A stretch of 64,000 nucleotides of DNA from Arsenophonus sp. aPb (lineage in GTDB: Bacteria > Pseudomonadota > Gammaproteobacteria > Enterobacterales > Enterobacteriaceae): positions 992,001-1,056,000 of the forward strand of contig NZ_CP123499.1 of assembly GCF_029873475.1 (NCBI RefSeq), in the 5' to 3' direction. Numbering within the stretch: position 1 is the stretch's first letter; each line of letters starts with the position of its first letter. Below, in pieces: positions 9,400 through 17,498 of this stretch. The position numbers and the translations under genes were made by a program. The notes under the pieces are model-generated. The model was given only the letters and a program-made list of their open reading frames with translations. It had not been told where the DNA came from and did not search any database.

Positions 9400-9867
9400 T
9401 TATTTTTCTTCTTTACTATTGCGGGCTGGGTGCCCCAAGTCGTTTTCATCACAATGGTCTTTTTTGGAGCAATGTCCATAGAGATAGAGACTGTGATTAG
9501 AGAGTTTAATACCATGACGTTCGGCGATGTTTTTTTGTCTTGTTTCAATCGATTCATCACTAAATTCAATAACTTTACCACAATCTAGGCAAATTAAGTG
9601 ATCGTGGTGATGTTGTTGTGTCAGCTCAAAAACTGATTTACCGCCTTCAAAGTTATGGCGAGTAACAATACCCGCTTCATCAAATTGGTTTAGAACACGA
9701 TAAACCGTTGCGAGGCCAATCTCTTCCCCCATATCAATGAGTTTTTTATAGAGATCTTCCGCACTGACGTGATGGCACTCTGGCTCTTGTAATACCTCTA
9801 AAATTTTCAAACGTGGAAGTGTTACTTTAAGCCCTGCATTCTTCAATGCTTTATTGTTGTCGGTCAT
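9400..9867 (-). CDS. fur: Ferric uptake regulator
   Basis: Fe(II)-dependent global repressor. The 155 residues match E. coli Fur nearly residue for residue from MTDNNKALKNAGLKVTLPR through HHHDHLICLDCGKVIEF. Winged-helix DNA-binding domain is about 1-82, the metal-binding HHHDH segment about 87-91 and the CxxC at 93-96. I chose the ATG at 9865-9867 because it matches the family start and has AGG upstream; the frame stays open 15 codons further upstream. The C-terminal tail (GHCSKKDHCDEND...) is longer than in E. coli (148 aa). Confidence 0.97.
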   Translation of the reverse strand: MTDNNKALKNAGLKVTLPRLKILEVLQEPECHHVSAEDLYKKLIDMGEEIGLATVYRVLNQFDEAGIVTRHNFEGGKSVFELTQQHHHDHLICLDCGKVIEFSDESIETRQKNIAERHGIKLSNHSLYLYGHCSKKDHCDENDLGHPARNSKEEK

Positions 9868-10023
9868 GCGGATCCTACCTTGTTGCATTAGTAGTGAATT
9901 CAATAATATCAAAACATTGTTAACAGTAGCATACTGTTTCTTTCAAACTAATTTTACAATTATATATGTCTTAATATCATTACACAATTTGCAGGAATTA
10001 TCATGTACAAAAAAAATTGGCAT

Positions 10024-10557
10024 CTATCTATGGATGATGGCTGGCAATTCTAGCTCGTCGGATATTTGTTTTACCCAATTTTTCACCCGCTCATCGGTTA
10101 GTTCCGGTTGCCGGTCTTCATCAATGGCAAGACCAATAAAATGAGTGTCATCAGCGAGTCCTTTTGATGCTTCGAAGTGGTAACCTTCGGTTGGCCAGTG
10201 ACCAATAATGCTAGCACCGTTAGGTTCAATAATCTCTTTCACAGTTCCCATTGCATCACAAAAATATTCCGCATAATCCTCTTGATCGCCACAACCAAAA
10301 ATAGCGACCAGCTTACCTTCAAAATCAATTTCTTCCAATGTCGGAAAGAAATCGTCCCAATCACACTGTGCTTCACCATAATACCAGGTAGGAATACCGA
10401 ATAGTAAAATATCAAATGCTTCAATATCCTCTTTACTGCTTTTAGCAATATCATGAATTTCAGCAATATCAGCGCCGCCAAGCTTTTCTTGGATCATTTT
10501 GGCAATATTTTCTGTATTGCCAGTATCACTGCCGAAGAAGATACCTATGATTGCCAT
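10024..10557 (-). CDS. fldA: Flavodoxin 1
   Basis: FMN electron carrier for radical-SAM and other reductive enzymes. The 177 residues match E. coli FldA (176). The phosphate-binding loop is FGSDTGNTENIA near the N-terminus; isoalloxazine-binding segments IPTWYYGEAQCDW and FGCGDQEDYAEYFCDAMG follow. It keeps the conserved fldA-fur neighbourhood; 156 bp between them would hold the fur promoter. Confidence 0.97.
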   Translation of the reverse strand: MAIIGIFFGSDTGNTENIAKMIQEKLGGADIAEIHDIAKSSKEDIEAFDILLFGIPTWYYGEAQCDWDDFFPTLEEIDFEGKLVAIFGCGDQEDYAEYFCDAMGTVKEIIEPNGASIIGHWPTEGYHFEASKGLADDTHFIGLAIDEDRQPELTDERVKNWVKQISDELELPAIIHR

Positions 10558-10744
10558 AAAGTAAATAAACCTCTTAATTTTAATTTGCGTTGTTTAGTTA
10601 TCTTATTGTTACTAATAGTAGTAATAGGAAAGATAATAACAGTTGATTAATAAATAATTAAATGACCATTATTTTGACGAAAATAACTGCATAATTCTGT
10701 CAATTTTGTGTGTTTTAGACAAAATAAACCAGTAAAACTGCAAT

Positions 10745-11026
10745 TCATCGGTTTTTCTTTGCTAATTGTGTCAGTAATATTTGTTCTATTAGTTCACTAC
10801 GGCTTATTTTTTGTTCTTGGGCTAGCATATTTAATGCCGCAACAGCCCGCTCATTGATTTTTAATTCGACACGACGTAAGCCTTTACTTTTATCACGTTT
10901 TAATTGATTACGTTTATTAATTTTTAATTGTTCATGTCGAGATAAGGGATTAGTTTTCGGACGCCCAGGCCTAAGTTCATCGGCGAATAGATCCCGGGTT
11001 GTGCGATCAGTCTGCTCTTTTGCCAT
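10745..11026 (-). CDS. ybfE: YbfE-like LexA-regulated protein, RHH type
   Basis: A 93-residue basic protein upstream of fldA, the position of E. coli ybfE. The N-terminus is MAKEQTDRTTRDLFADELRP; the C-terminal half (RRVELKINERAVAALNMLAQ, then SRSELIEQILL) has the ribbon-helix-helix pattern. The LexA-regulated label is inherited from E. coli; I see no clear CTGT-N8-ACAG box upstream here. The seqA-ybfF genes that normally follow are absent from this window. Confidence 0.85.
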   Translation of the reverse strand: MAKEQTDRTTRDLFADELRPGRPKTNPLSRHEQLKINKRNQLKRDKSKGLRRVELKINERAVAALNMLAQEQKISRSELIEQILLTQLAKKNR

Positions 11027-11160
11027 AAATTTAAATGTTGATGGAAATTTGCTAGTTACTTAAAACAATCATACCCTAGCAAGATAACTATCGCTACTAT
11101 CAGATAAAATATATCCTATTGATAAAGCAGCCTATTAGTGAGCAAGTGAAATTAGACATA

Positions 11161-11193
11161 GCCAGTAAAACAGATAAATGAGAGCTTACTGGC
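11161..11193. terminator. Inverted repeat after ABC transporter gene
   Basis: GCCAGTAA (11161-11168) and TTACTGGC (11186-11193) are perfectly complementary with a 17-nt loop, 15 bp beyond the ABC gene stop. There is no strong T run, so a terminator role is uncertain. Confidence 0.4.
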
Positions 11194-11207
11194 AACTTAT
11201 GTCATGT

Positions 11208-11220
11208 TTAAGCGTTAATT
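11208..11220. repeat. 13-bp direct repeat, left copy
   Basis: TTAAGCGTTAATT, overlapping the ABC gene stop codon. An identical copy lies at 13337-13349 just upstream of the gene start, so the repeat brackets the whole gene. Confidence 0.6.
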
Positions 11221-13331
11221 TTTGCCTTTGATCCTATTTGCTGATACCAGAGTTGAGCATAAAACCCATTTAACCTGAGTAGATTATCATGGCTATCGCA
11301 TTCAACGACTTGTCCTTCATTTATCACACAAATTTTATCAGCATGACGGATGGTATTAAGCCGGTGGGCAATACTAATTACTGTTCGACCAGCAGATAGA
11401 TAATGCATATTTTTCATGATAGCGGCTTCTGAATCGTAATCTAGCGCAGAAGTGGCTTCATCAAGAATTAAAATGCGTGGTTGTGTTAACAGGGCACGGG
11501 CAAGCGCTATACGTTGCCGTTGGCCACCTGATAAATTCATCCCCCTCTCTGCTAACTGGGTATTGAAACCCTGCGGAAGTTGTTGAATAAAATCGAGTGC
11601 GCCTGCCATTTGCGCGGCCTGGGTCACGGCTTCGTCAGAAGTTGCCGGCTGGCTTAAGCGGATATTGTCTGCTATTGAGCCTGCAAACAGAATACTTTCT
11701 TGCAGTACTACACTCATATTAAGACGTAAAGCCATGGGATCAGTGACAGCCAGATCCATACCATCAATTGTAATTTGACCCTGCTGAGGAATATAAAGTC
11801 GTTGTAATAGTTTCGTTAAGGTACTTTTTCCGGATCCTGAAGGGCCTGTGATACCAATAAATTGTCCGGCTTTAATTGACAAGGATAGGTTTTGCAATAC
11901 TTCTGGCATATCACTAGCATAACGAAATCTGATGTGATTAAATTCTATATTACCCTCAAGAGATGCTGTATTAGTTAACCCTGTTTGGCCAAATTCGGTA
12001 GGTTCATCAAGAATATCACCAACACGTTTTAGCGCGATAAGGGTATGTTGAAAATCTTGCCATACTTGTGCCAGCCGGAGAATCGGTTGGGTTACATGAG
12101 CACTAAGCATATTAAACGCAATTAATTCTCCAGGGCTAAGCTGGCCTTGCATGACGGCTTTAACACCAAACCATAATAAAATAGCGGTAGTTATTTTATT
12201 GACCAGTGTTATGATTTGACTGGCTATCACACTACTTTTTTGCACCTGAAAGCTTTTTTGTAATTGGTGACTTAAAATTTTCTGCCAGCGTTGTAAAAAC
12301 CTATTCTCTGTGGCAGTTGTTTTAATGGTTTCAATACCAGTGATTGATTCAGTAAGAAAAGTGGTATTTTCGGCTTGAGCTTCATACTCTTTTTCTACCC
12401 GTTTACGGATAATGGGGCCAATTAATAACCAAAAGATAAAATAGATAACCAATGAACCAACGACGATACCAGCGAGCAGTGCACTGTAATTGAACAACAC
12501 AGCAATAAATAAGGTGACAAAAACGAGATCGATAAACAACATTAAAGTTGAGCCAGTGAGGAATTGCCGAATTTGAGCCATTTCACGAACCCGGGCAATA
12601 ATTTGTCCTGTTTGTCGTTGTTTAAAATAATCGAGTGGTAGCCCTAATAAATGACGATATAAGCGGCCAGATAATTCAGCATTAATTTGGCTAGAGGTAT
12701 GGTTAAAAATTTTATTACGAATAAAGCTATAAATAGGTTCGGCTATTGCTAATGACACCATAGCAAATGCTAAAACATGTAAGCTATTTAGGCTACGACC
12801 CACCAAGACTTTATCAATGAGATGTTGAAAAAGGATTGGATGAATAAGGGCAAATATTTGCACTACACTGGCGAGTATAAAAATATCTCTTAGTTGTTTA
12901 TTTTGTCTAAGAACCGAAGGGGAAAACCAATCTAATCCAAACTTGATTTTTTTGGCAGTTAATTTTTTTTCAGCCACCAGCAATATTTTAAATTTGATTG
13001 GGCTATTTGGGTTATTATGATGGGGAAAAGTTAATGTTTTCTCAGAACACGGATTTATTACTTCAATGATTTGTTGCGTTATATTGGTAAATACCCACCA
13101 TATTCCTTCTATTTCAATTAATGCGGGTAACGGAATTTGCTCCAGTTCAGAGGGTGTAAGAAAGTTTACTTTGCTTCTTAATTGCATAAAATCCGCACAC
13201 TCTCGTAACTGCCAGTCGGTTAGATGTTCAGATTCTAATCCTAAAGAGTGAGTTAATTGTTCAATTGTAATGGATTTACTCAGTTGTTTACCAAGCCAGA
13301 TTATTGCATCTAAGGCTTGGTTAGTTGACAT
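11208..13331 (-). CDS. Type I secretion ABC transporter/permease (HlyB/RtxB-type)
   Basis: Inner-membrane ABC exporter expected to energise one-step secretion of RTX-type toxins or adhesins. Its 707 residues comprise an N-terminal C39-peptidase-like domain (about 1-130) without the catalytic Cys, six-helix transmembrane region (about 150-430) and ATPase with Walker A GPSGSGKST (about 496), signature LSGGQRQRIALARAL and Walker B ILILDEATSALD. The catalytic motifs are intact. No HlyD-type adaptor or substrate follows it, unlike typical operons; ybfE follows instead. The prophage starts only 73 bp from its start codon, so partner genes may lie beyond the prophage or be lost. Confidence 0.9.
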   Translation of the reverse strand: MSTNQALDAIIWLGKQLSKSITIEQLTHSLGLESEHLTDWQLRECADFMQLRSKVNFLTPSELEQIPLPALIEIEGIWWVFTNITQQIIEVINPCSEKTLTFPHHNNPNSPIKFKILLVAEKKLTAKKIKFGLDWFSPSVLRQNKQLRDIFILASVVQIFALIHPILFQHLIDKVLVGRSLNSLHVLAFAMVSLAIAEPIYSFIRNKIFNHTSSQINAELSGRLYRHLLGLPLDYFKQRQTGQIIARVREMAQIRQFLTGSTLMLFIDLVFVTLFIAVLFNYSALLAGIVVGSLVIYFIFWLLIGPIIRKRVEKEYEAQAENTTFLTESITGIETIKTTATENRFLQRWQKILSHQLQKSFQVQKSSVIASQIITLVNKITTAILLWFGVKAVMQGQLSPGELIAFNMLSAHVTQPILRLAQVWQDFQHTLIALKRVGDILDEPTEFGQTGLTNTASLEGNIEFNHIRFRYASDMPEVLQNLSLSIKAGQFIGITGPSGSGKSTLTKLLQRLYIPQQGQITIDGMDLAVTDPMALRLNMSVVLQESILFAGSIADNIRLSQPATSDEAVTQAAQMAGALDFIQQLPQGFNTQLAERGMNLSGGQRQRIALARALLTQPRILILDEATSALDYDSEAAIMKNMHYLSAGRTVISIAHRLNTIRHADKICVINEGQVVECDSHDNLLRLNGFYAQLWYQQIGSKAKINA

Positions 13332-13336
13332 TATAA

Positions 13337-13349
13337 TTAAGCGTTAATT
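13337..13349. repeat. 13-bp direct repeat, right copy; candidate att region
   Basis: TTAAGCGTTAATT again, inside a near-palindrome (13334-13350), between the ABC gene start and the int stop. In lambdoid phages the attachment core lies next to int, so this AT-rich stretch (13332-13403) is where attL is expected. Core identity cannot be proven without the other prophage end. Confidence 0.4.
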
Positions 13350-13403
13350 ATCAGTATAATAGAAATGCATTATCACTATAATTCACTATTCATTCACTAT
13401 AAA

Positions 13404-14447
13404 TTATAACTCAACCCAACCGTTATTTCTTTCATCTTGATATTTTTCTGTCATTTCAATTGACTTATGACCAAGTAGTTTTTTGGCAAAATCTGTTCCC
13501 ATAGTCTCAGTATATAATCTAGCTGATAAACTCCTAATTTCATGAAAAGAGGGTGGATTTCCCTCCCATTTCAACTCAGATTTATCTCTAAACTTAGCAA
13601 ATGTCTTAGATATTTTATCTGTTGACAATTTTTTATCTCCATTTGTAATAATATATTCTGATCTTTCGTTTTTTAGTTCTAATAACTTTGATAACTTAAT
13701 ATTTGCTATTTCAATATTTAAAGGAATTGCTATTTTGGATTCTGTTTTTTGTTGAATAATCCATAATTTATTATCATAAATATTTTCCCATTTTAATTTA
13801 GAAATATCAGATATTCTTTGTCCTGTTACTAGAGCTATTTTCATTGATTTTGTCAGCCAATGATTTTCATCATTAATTAAATTTAATATAGCTGTAAAAT
13901 CATTAAAAGATAGTCTTGCTCTTTGTATTTTTATTTTCGGTATTTTTGTTGGGGTAACTGGATTTATTTTTAATATACCTAATGATATAGCCTCTTTAAA
14001 ATAGTCATTTAAAAATACACGCATTAATTTTGCTGTTGTTATCTTTCCTTTATTAATAAAGGGATGAAGTAAATCAGCAATATTTTTAGTTGTTATACTT
14101 TCAATTGGTACATCAATCATTTCTTTTCTTATAACACTAATCCTATGTTTATAATCTTTCATTGTTTTTTCTTTCAAACCTCTGGAATATAGAATTTCCT
14201 CATACCTATCCAAAAACTCATAAAAAGAGACCGATCCGTGTCCCTCTATTCTTTCAGTTAAAGGCTTTGAGACTTCGTGATTAAGTAATAGTTGATTAGC
14301 GCTAACTGCTTCGTTGATTGCGTAGGCTTTCTTTCTGCCTAGGCTATATTCTTTTCTAGTGCGAGGGTCGCGATAGGAATAGTAACCGTTTCTGACATAT
14401 AAATTAGGTGGTAAATCCCGATTTTTTTGACTTCTCACGCGCGGCAT
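13404..14447 (-). CDS. int: Lambda-type tyrosine integrase
   Basis: Site-specific recombinase that integrates and excises the prophage. From MPRVRSQKNRDLPPNLYVRN it follows lambda Int closely: arm-binding N-domain, core-binding domain (about 70-170) and catalytic domain with GQRISDISK (first Arg), HEIRSLSARLY (His/Arg), LLGHKS (His) and nucleophile Tyr about 336 in TEKYQDERN. The start at 14447 matches the family start; the frame is open 21 codons further up. It overlaps xis by 44 nt as in lambda. It reads outward toward the host junction. Confidence 0.93.
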   Translation of the reverse strand: MPRVRSQKNRDLPPNLYVRNGYYSYRDPRTRKEYSLGRKKAYAINEAVSANQLLLNHEVSKPLTERIEGHGSVSFYEFLDRYEEILYSRGLKEKTMKDYKHRISVIRKEMIDVPIESITTKNIADLLHPFINKGKITTAKLMRVFLNDYFKEAISLGILKINPVTPTKIPKIKIQRARLSFNDFTAILNLINDENHWLTKSMKIALVTGQRISDISKLKWENIYDNKLWIIQQKTESKIAIPLNIEIANIKLSKLLELKNERSEYIITNGDKKLSTDKISKTFAKFRDKSELKWEGNPPSFHEIRSLSARLYTETMGTDFAKKLLGHKSIEMTEKYQDERNNGWVEL

Positions 14448-14646
14448 GTCCGATCCTCTGCAACAAATTAGGTGAACCTGTTTCATTAATGCTGTTAACT
14501 TTGACGGCAAATTCGTCTACTAGATACTCTCTGCCATCTTTAACGGGTGGGGGCTGGATTAGCCCATTTCTAACCCATCCCCTTACTGTGTCCATCCTTC
14601 TAGGCCTATCCCTCCTTGCATTCCATTCTGCTAATGTTATTTTCAT
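14404..14646 (-). CDS. xis: Excisionase, lambda Xis family
   Basis: Small winged-helix protein that binds attR and directs Int toward excision. The 80 residues begin MKITLAEWNARRDRPRRMDT and contain PPPVKDGREYLVDEFAVKV, near-identical in pattern to lambda Xis. Upstream of and overlapping int. Confidence 0.93.
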   Translation of the reverse strand: MKITLAEWNARRDRPRRMDTVRGWVRNGLIQPPPVKDGREYLVDEFAVKVNSINETGSPNLLQRIGHAAREKSKKSGFTT

Positions 14647-14674
14647 TGGATGTCCTCTGATTTACACGCAAATC

Positions 14675-15220
14675 TCACGCAATTTTTGTTTGTTTGATGA
14701 TTTTGTTTCCTATTGACATTAATTCGTCACGATCGACATAGTTTGTTATATTTCTAGGTTTAATGAAGGGTCTCCAGATAAACAAAACAGATCCTTTCGT
14801 ATTGCCATCTTTCTTTTTGTTTTCGCCGGCAGGAATAAAGTTAATCCGGCCATTTTCAATAAATCTGACTTCATCAGCCGTTTTTCTTGCTGTACAAAAC
14901 CATTTAACCGATATATCAGCAGGCAGAAGCATAACAACCGTCTGCATTTGTTTTCTGCACTCTTCATTTGCTTTTATTACCCATGGCAAAATTTTTGAGT
15001 AGGGCGGATTACAAAATATCGCTCCGTAGCTAATCCAGTCACAATTTAAAGCATCATTTTTTTCCGTCAGATAATGGCTGCATAGCGCATTGTTATGCGC
15101 TGCCGCAGCGTCTAAATAAAATCCGAATTCTGAATCAAGTGCTAAAAAGAGTGAAAGGGGAGTTTGCCATCTGTCACGTATTTCTTTTGGTGTGTGGCTG
15201 CCACCAAAGTCTGTTTTCAT
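14675..15220 (-). CDS. Phage DNA N6-adenine methyltransferase (Dam-like)
   Basis: The 181-residue protein is of the short phage Dam type. Catalytic motif NPPY is at 71-74 (IFCNPPYSKILPWV). The N-terminal WQTPLSLFLALDSEFGFYLDAA segment is the usual SAM-binding start of this family, and VVMLLPADISVKWF follows. Probably methylates prophage DNA against host restriction or alters GATC-linked regulation. It lies in the leftward early operon next to xis. Confidence 0.85.
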   Translation of the reverse strand: MKTDFGGSHTPKEIRDRWQTPLSLFLALDSEFGFYLDAAAAHNNALCSHYLTEKNDALNCDWISYGAIFCNPPYSKILPWVIKANEECRKQMQTVVMLLPADISVKWFCTARKTADEVRFIENGRINFIPAGENKKKDGNTKGSVLFIWRPFIKPRNITNYVDRDELMSIGNKIIKQTKIA

Positions 15221-15226
15221 GTGTTC

Positions 15227-15472
15227 TTACACCTCGACCAACGTATTTTTACCGTCTTTATTATCTAAATCTACTATTGCAACTGGACAGGGTTGCCCTC
15301 TATTTGGCACCCACACCTTAGCCACACAATCGTATTTTGGCATCTGAAGATAGCCAAAAACACAACCATCATCGTCAGTAGCTAAAAAATTAATATCAGC
15401 ATCAACCGTTAATTCAATGCCAAAATAATTGACGTCTTTAGTTTCTCTTTCACATTTTTCAATTAATTTCAT
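15227..15472 (-). CDS. Hypothetical early phage protein
   Basis: An 81-residue acidic protein with a short-repeat beta pattern (FLATDDDGCVFGYLQMPKYD). Its start overlaps the upstream gene stop by 4 nt, so it belongs to the leftward operon. No family recognised. Confidence 0.65.
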   Translation of the reverse strand: MKLIEKCERETKDVNYFGIELTVDADINFLATDDDGCVFGYLQMPKYDCVAKVWVPNRGQPCPVAIVDLDNKDGKNTLVEV

Positions 15473-15681
15473 TTTTTATTTTCTAAATGATTAATTAGTT
15501 CTGCGGTAAGTCTTTTTACTTTGTACACATCTAATTCAGTTGCTTTAGTTGATTTGATATCTACTAATTTTTCACCACAAGTTAATTCTTCCATTTGTTT
15601 TTCTCTAGTTAATTCAGCCATTATTTCTTTATCATGTAATATGTTTATAAGATTATATACTCTTACATCTAGCTTTTTCAT
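15469..15681 (-). CDS. Hypothetical early phage protein
   Basis: A 70-residue, Lys/Glu-rich, predicted helical protein (EIMAELTREKQMEELTCGEK). Four-nt overlaps with both neighbours support it as a real, translationally coupled gene. Function unknown. Confidence 0.6.
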   Translation of the reverse strand: MKKLDVRVYNLINILHDKEIMAELTREKQMEELTCGEKLVDIKSTKATELDVYKVKRLTAELINHLENKK

Positions 15682-15953
15682 TTCACTTTAAACCCCTGTT
15701 CTGTTAGTTTTTGTTTTACTTCTTTAACTTTATAAAACCCACCATCACGTAAACTGTAAATACCAGAGTATTCGCTAGGCAACTCTACTTCAAGATTTTC
15801 TCTGGATGCTTGCCAAGCCTCCCACATCCTTCTCACGTAAGGGCTATAGTACTTACCACTAATAGGGCATAAATTCTCTACGCTCGATCTAGTGTACCCT
15901 TTGCTAGTCACTAACCACCTCTCAAACTCTTCCCGCATTTTTTCGTTAGTCAT
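15678..15953 (-). CDS. Hypothetical early phage protein
   Basis: 91 residues from MTNEKMREEFERWLVTSKGY, with MWEAWQASRENLEVELP, a motif common in small early proteins of enterobacterial prophages. I chose the ATG at 15953 because GAGG lies six bases upstream; an ATG four codons earlier also exists. Function unknown. Confidence 0.65.
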   Translation of the reverse strand: MTNEKMREEFERWLVTSKGYTRSSVENLCPISGKYYSPYVRRMWEAWQASRENLEVELPSEYSGIYSLRDGGFYKVKEVKQKLTEQGFKVK

Positions 15954-16167
15954 TTTCTGCCTCAATATTTTCTATAGCCCCCATCACATCAGAGCCTCTA
16001 ATTTTTTCAAAAGCTAAACAAACCATTTCAAAAATTAACTGTTCCTGAGGATGGCTGGATTCCCAATATTTGAAATTCTTTCTTGCTACATAACCATGTA
16101 AGCGATAAAAATCGTTAGCTAAAGCTATTGCGGCATTAACTAATTCCTCATCAGTCATTGTTTCCAT
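15946..16167 (-). CDS. Hypothetical early phage protein
   Basis: A 73-residue acidic helical protein (DEELVNAAIALANDFYRLHG). Overlaps both neighbours slightly in the leftward operon. The N-terminal pattern recurs in small proteins of lambdoid early regions; function unknown. Confidence 0.6.
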   Translation of the reverse strand: METMTDEELVNAAIALANDFYRLHGYVARKNFKYWESSHPQEQLIFEMVCLAFEKIRGSDVMGAIENIEAEND

Positions 16168-17129
16168 TTCAAAACCTCAAAGCTGATTGCCCATACCCAT
16201 GGATTAGTTTCCCAGCTACCTTTGCCATAAATTGAGTCCCATGTTTGAGCAAACCATGAGCGTGAGAAATCTGAAAACCAGGGTTCTTGTGATGAGGTAT
16301 TTACAGCTGGGTGATCTGGAATAACTCCTTCTGCTATCGTATCTACCAGGCTGATATCATTCAATTTCTCTACACGAACACCAGTAATTTTTAATGTGAT
16401 GCGAGAAGCCCAGCGTGGCATGTTAGGTGGGTTAGCTACTGGGTTTTCATTCCAGGTCTTAGCGTTCCGCACTGACCAGATGGTTGATTGCGATACCCCA
16501 TACTTAACGGAGAGGGCTCTTTGGCTTAGTCTAGACTCCCGGATATCATTTACGATTTCTGTCGTGAGCTTGGAGTTGTGATGATCTTCACCAAGTGATA
16601 TCCCATTAACGAGTCGGTCTGACCAGTTCTGCTCCTGGGTTCCATAATCCAAATTTTCAGGAGCATTGTTTCTCTGGAAGCCATCAAGATGTCGAATTTG
16701 CATCCCGTCCGGCCGCTCCCCAAGAAAAGCCTCCGAAACCAAATCATGAACCAGCCTAGTTTTGTACTTCCCATTACTCGCCGGAGTTACTGTTAAATAC
16801 CCTTTGCCGTTGGCGGAGCCAGAAAGTCGCCTCCATTCACCACCTGAATTAGCTCGTGACCAAATATAACCAAACACATCTGCGCAATATCTTCTGTCGA
16901 GTGATGGAATGTACATTGCTGGGATTAGCCGATCGCCAACATTTCCGAACGGACAAGGTAAAGGCCTGCCATGCTCATCTTCATAACCTGCATGACCATT
17001 AAAAATGACATTGCTATATCTAACAATGTTTGGATTACTTTTTATTGGTCTCCTGGTCTGCGTTTTACGTCCGTCTAAAATAGCTCTTACCATTTCTCCG
17101 TTAAAAATTATTGGTCTTTCTTTAGTCAT
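16155..17129 (-). CDS. Phage ASCH-like early protein with in-frame HNH endonuclease insertion
   Basis: Chimera of 324 residues. Residues 1-68 (RPIIFNGEMVRAILDGRKTQ ... CPFGNVGDRL) and about 235-324 (MPRWASRITLKITGVRVEKL ... WETNPWVWAISFEVL) are the two ends of a common phage early protein. Between them (about 69-226, nucleotides 16452-16925) is a homing-type HNH nuclease: GYIWSRANSGGEWRRLSG, VHDLVSEAFLG, IRHLDGFQRNNAPENLDYG, then a helix-turn-helix-like SQRALSVKYGVSQSTIW. The insert replaces the expected WVRET...WRPSIH middle. The frame is continuous and there are no intein splice residues at the joins. The insert is visibly more GC-rich than its flanks. The nuclease part looks intact; the carrier protein is probably disrupted. 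Confidence 0.75.
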   Translation of the reverse strand: MTKERPIIFNGEMVRAILDGRKTQTRRPIKSNPNIVRYSNVIFNGHAGYEDEHGRPLPCPFGNVGDRLIPAMYIPSLDRRYCADVFGYIWSRANSGGEWRRLSGSANGKGYLTVTPASNGKYKTRLVHDLVSEAFLGERPDGMQIRHLDGFQRNNAPENLDYGTQEQNWSDRLVNGISLGEDHHNSKLTTEIVNDIRESRLSQRALSVKYGVSQSTIWSVRNAKTWNENPVANPPNMPRWASRITLKITGVRVEKLNDISLVDTIAEGVIPDHPAVNTSSQEPWFSDFSRSWFAQTWDSIYGKGSWETNPWVWAISFEVLKWKQ

Positions 17130-17385
17130 GATTGCTTCCTAATTTTTTCGCTGGAAAAGACGGCCAGAATTCCATTTCTACCTTAAAATCTCCTATTATT
17201 TCATTATTAGCAAAAATTCTGATAACTAGCGGCCAATCAGATTCCCAGCCATCATGATTATTGTGATAATCTTCCGCGCATTGTGTTGCTATAAGATCAG
17301 ACCATTTTTCGTCATATGAATTAATTTCAAGTTCATATCTATCTTCTTCATCATTAATATCATGTATTGCATATTGAATTAACAT
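17122..17385 (-). CDS. Hypothetical early phage protein
   Basis: An 87-residue acidic protein (YAIHDINDEEDRYELEINSY, then GWESDWPLVIRIFAN). Overlaps the next gene by 8 nt. Unknown function; conserved placement suggests a phage accessory protein. Confidence 0.6.
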   Translation of the reverse strand: MLIQYAIHDINDEEDRYELEINSYDEKWSDLIATQCAEDYHNNHDGWESDWPLVIRIFANNEIIGDFKVEMEFWPSFPAKKLGSNHD

Positions 17386-17498
17386 AACTCACCTTTATTA
17401 AATACATGTAAATAATTACAGTATTTTGTTTAATTTATGTTATAATTGAGACTTAAAACTACAATATAATTCCCTGGTGTTGGCCAGCCTTGCGCTGG

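Noticed and set aside
11027..11207. LexA box upstream of ybfE
   Set aside because: No CTGT-N8-ACAG or close variant could be found by eye.
16155..17129. Intein or self-splicing intron in the early phage protein
   Set aside because: No Cys/Ser at the upstream join or His-Asn at the downstream join, and no intron-like stops or RNA core; an in-frame insertion of an endonuclease domain fits better.
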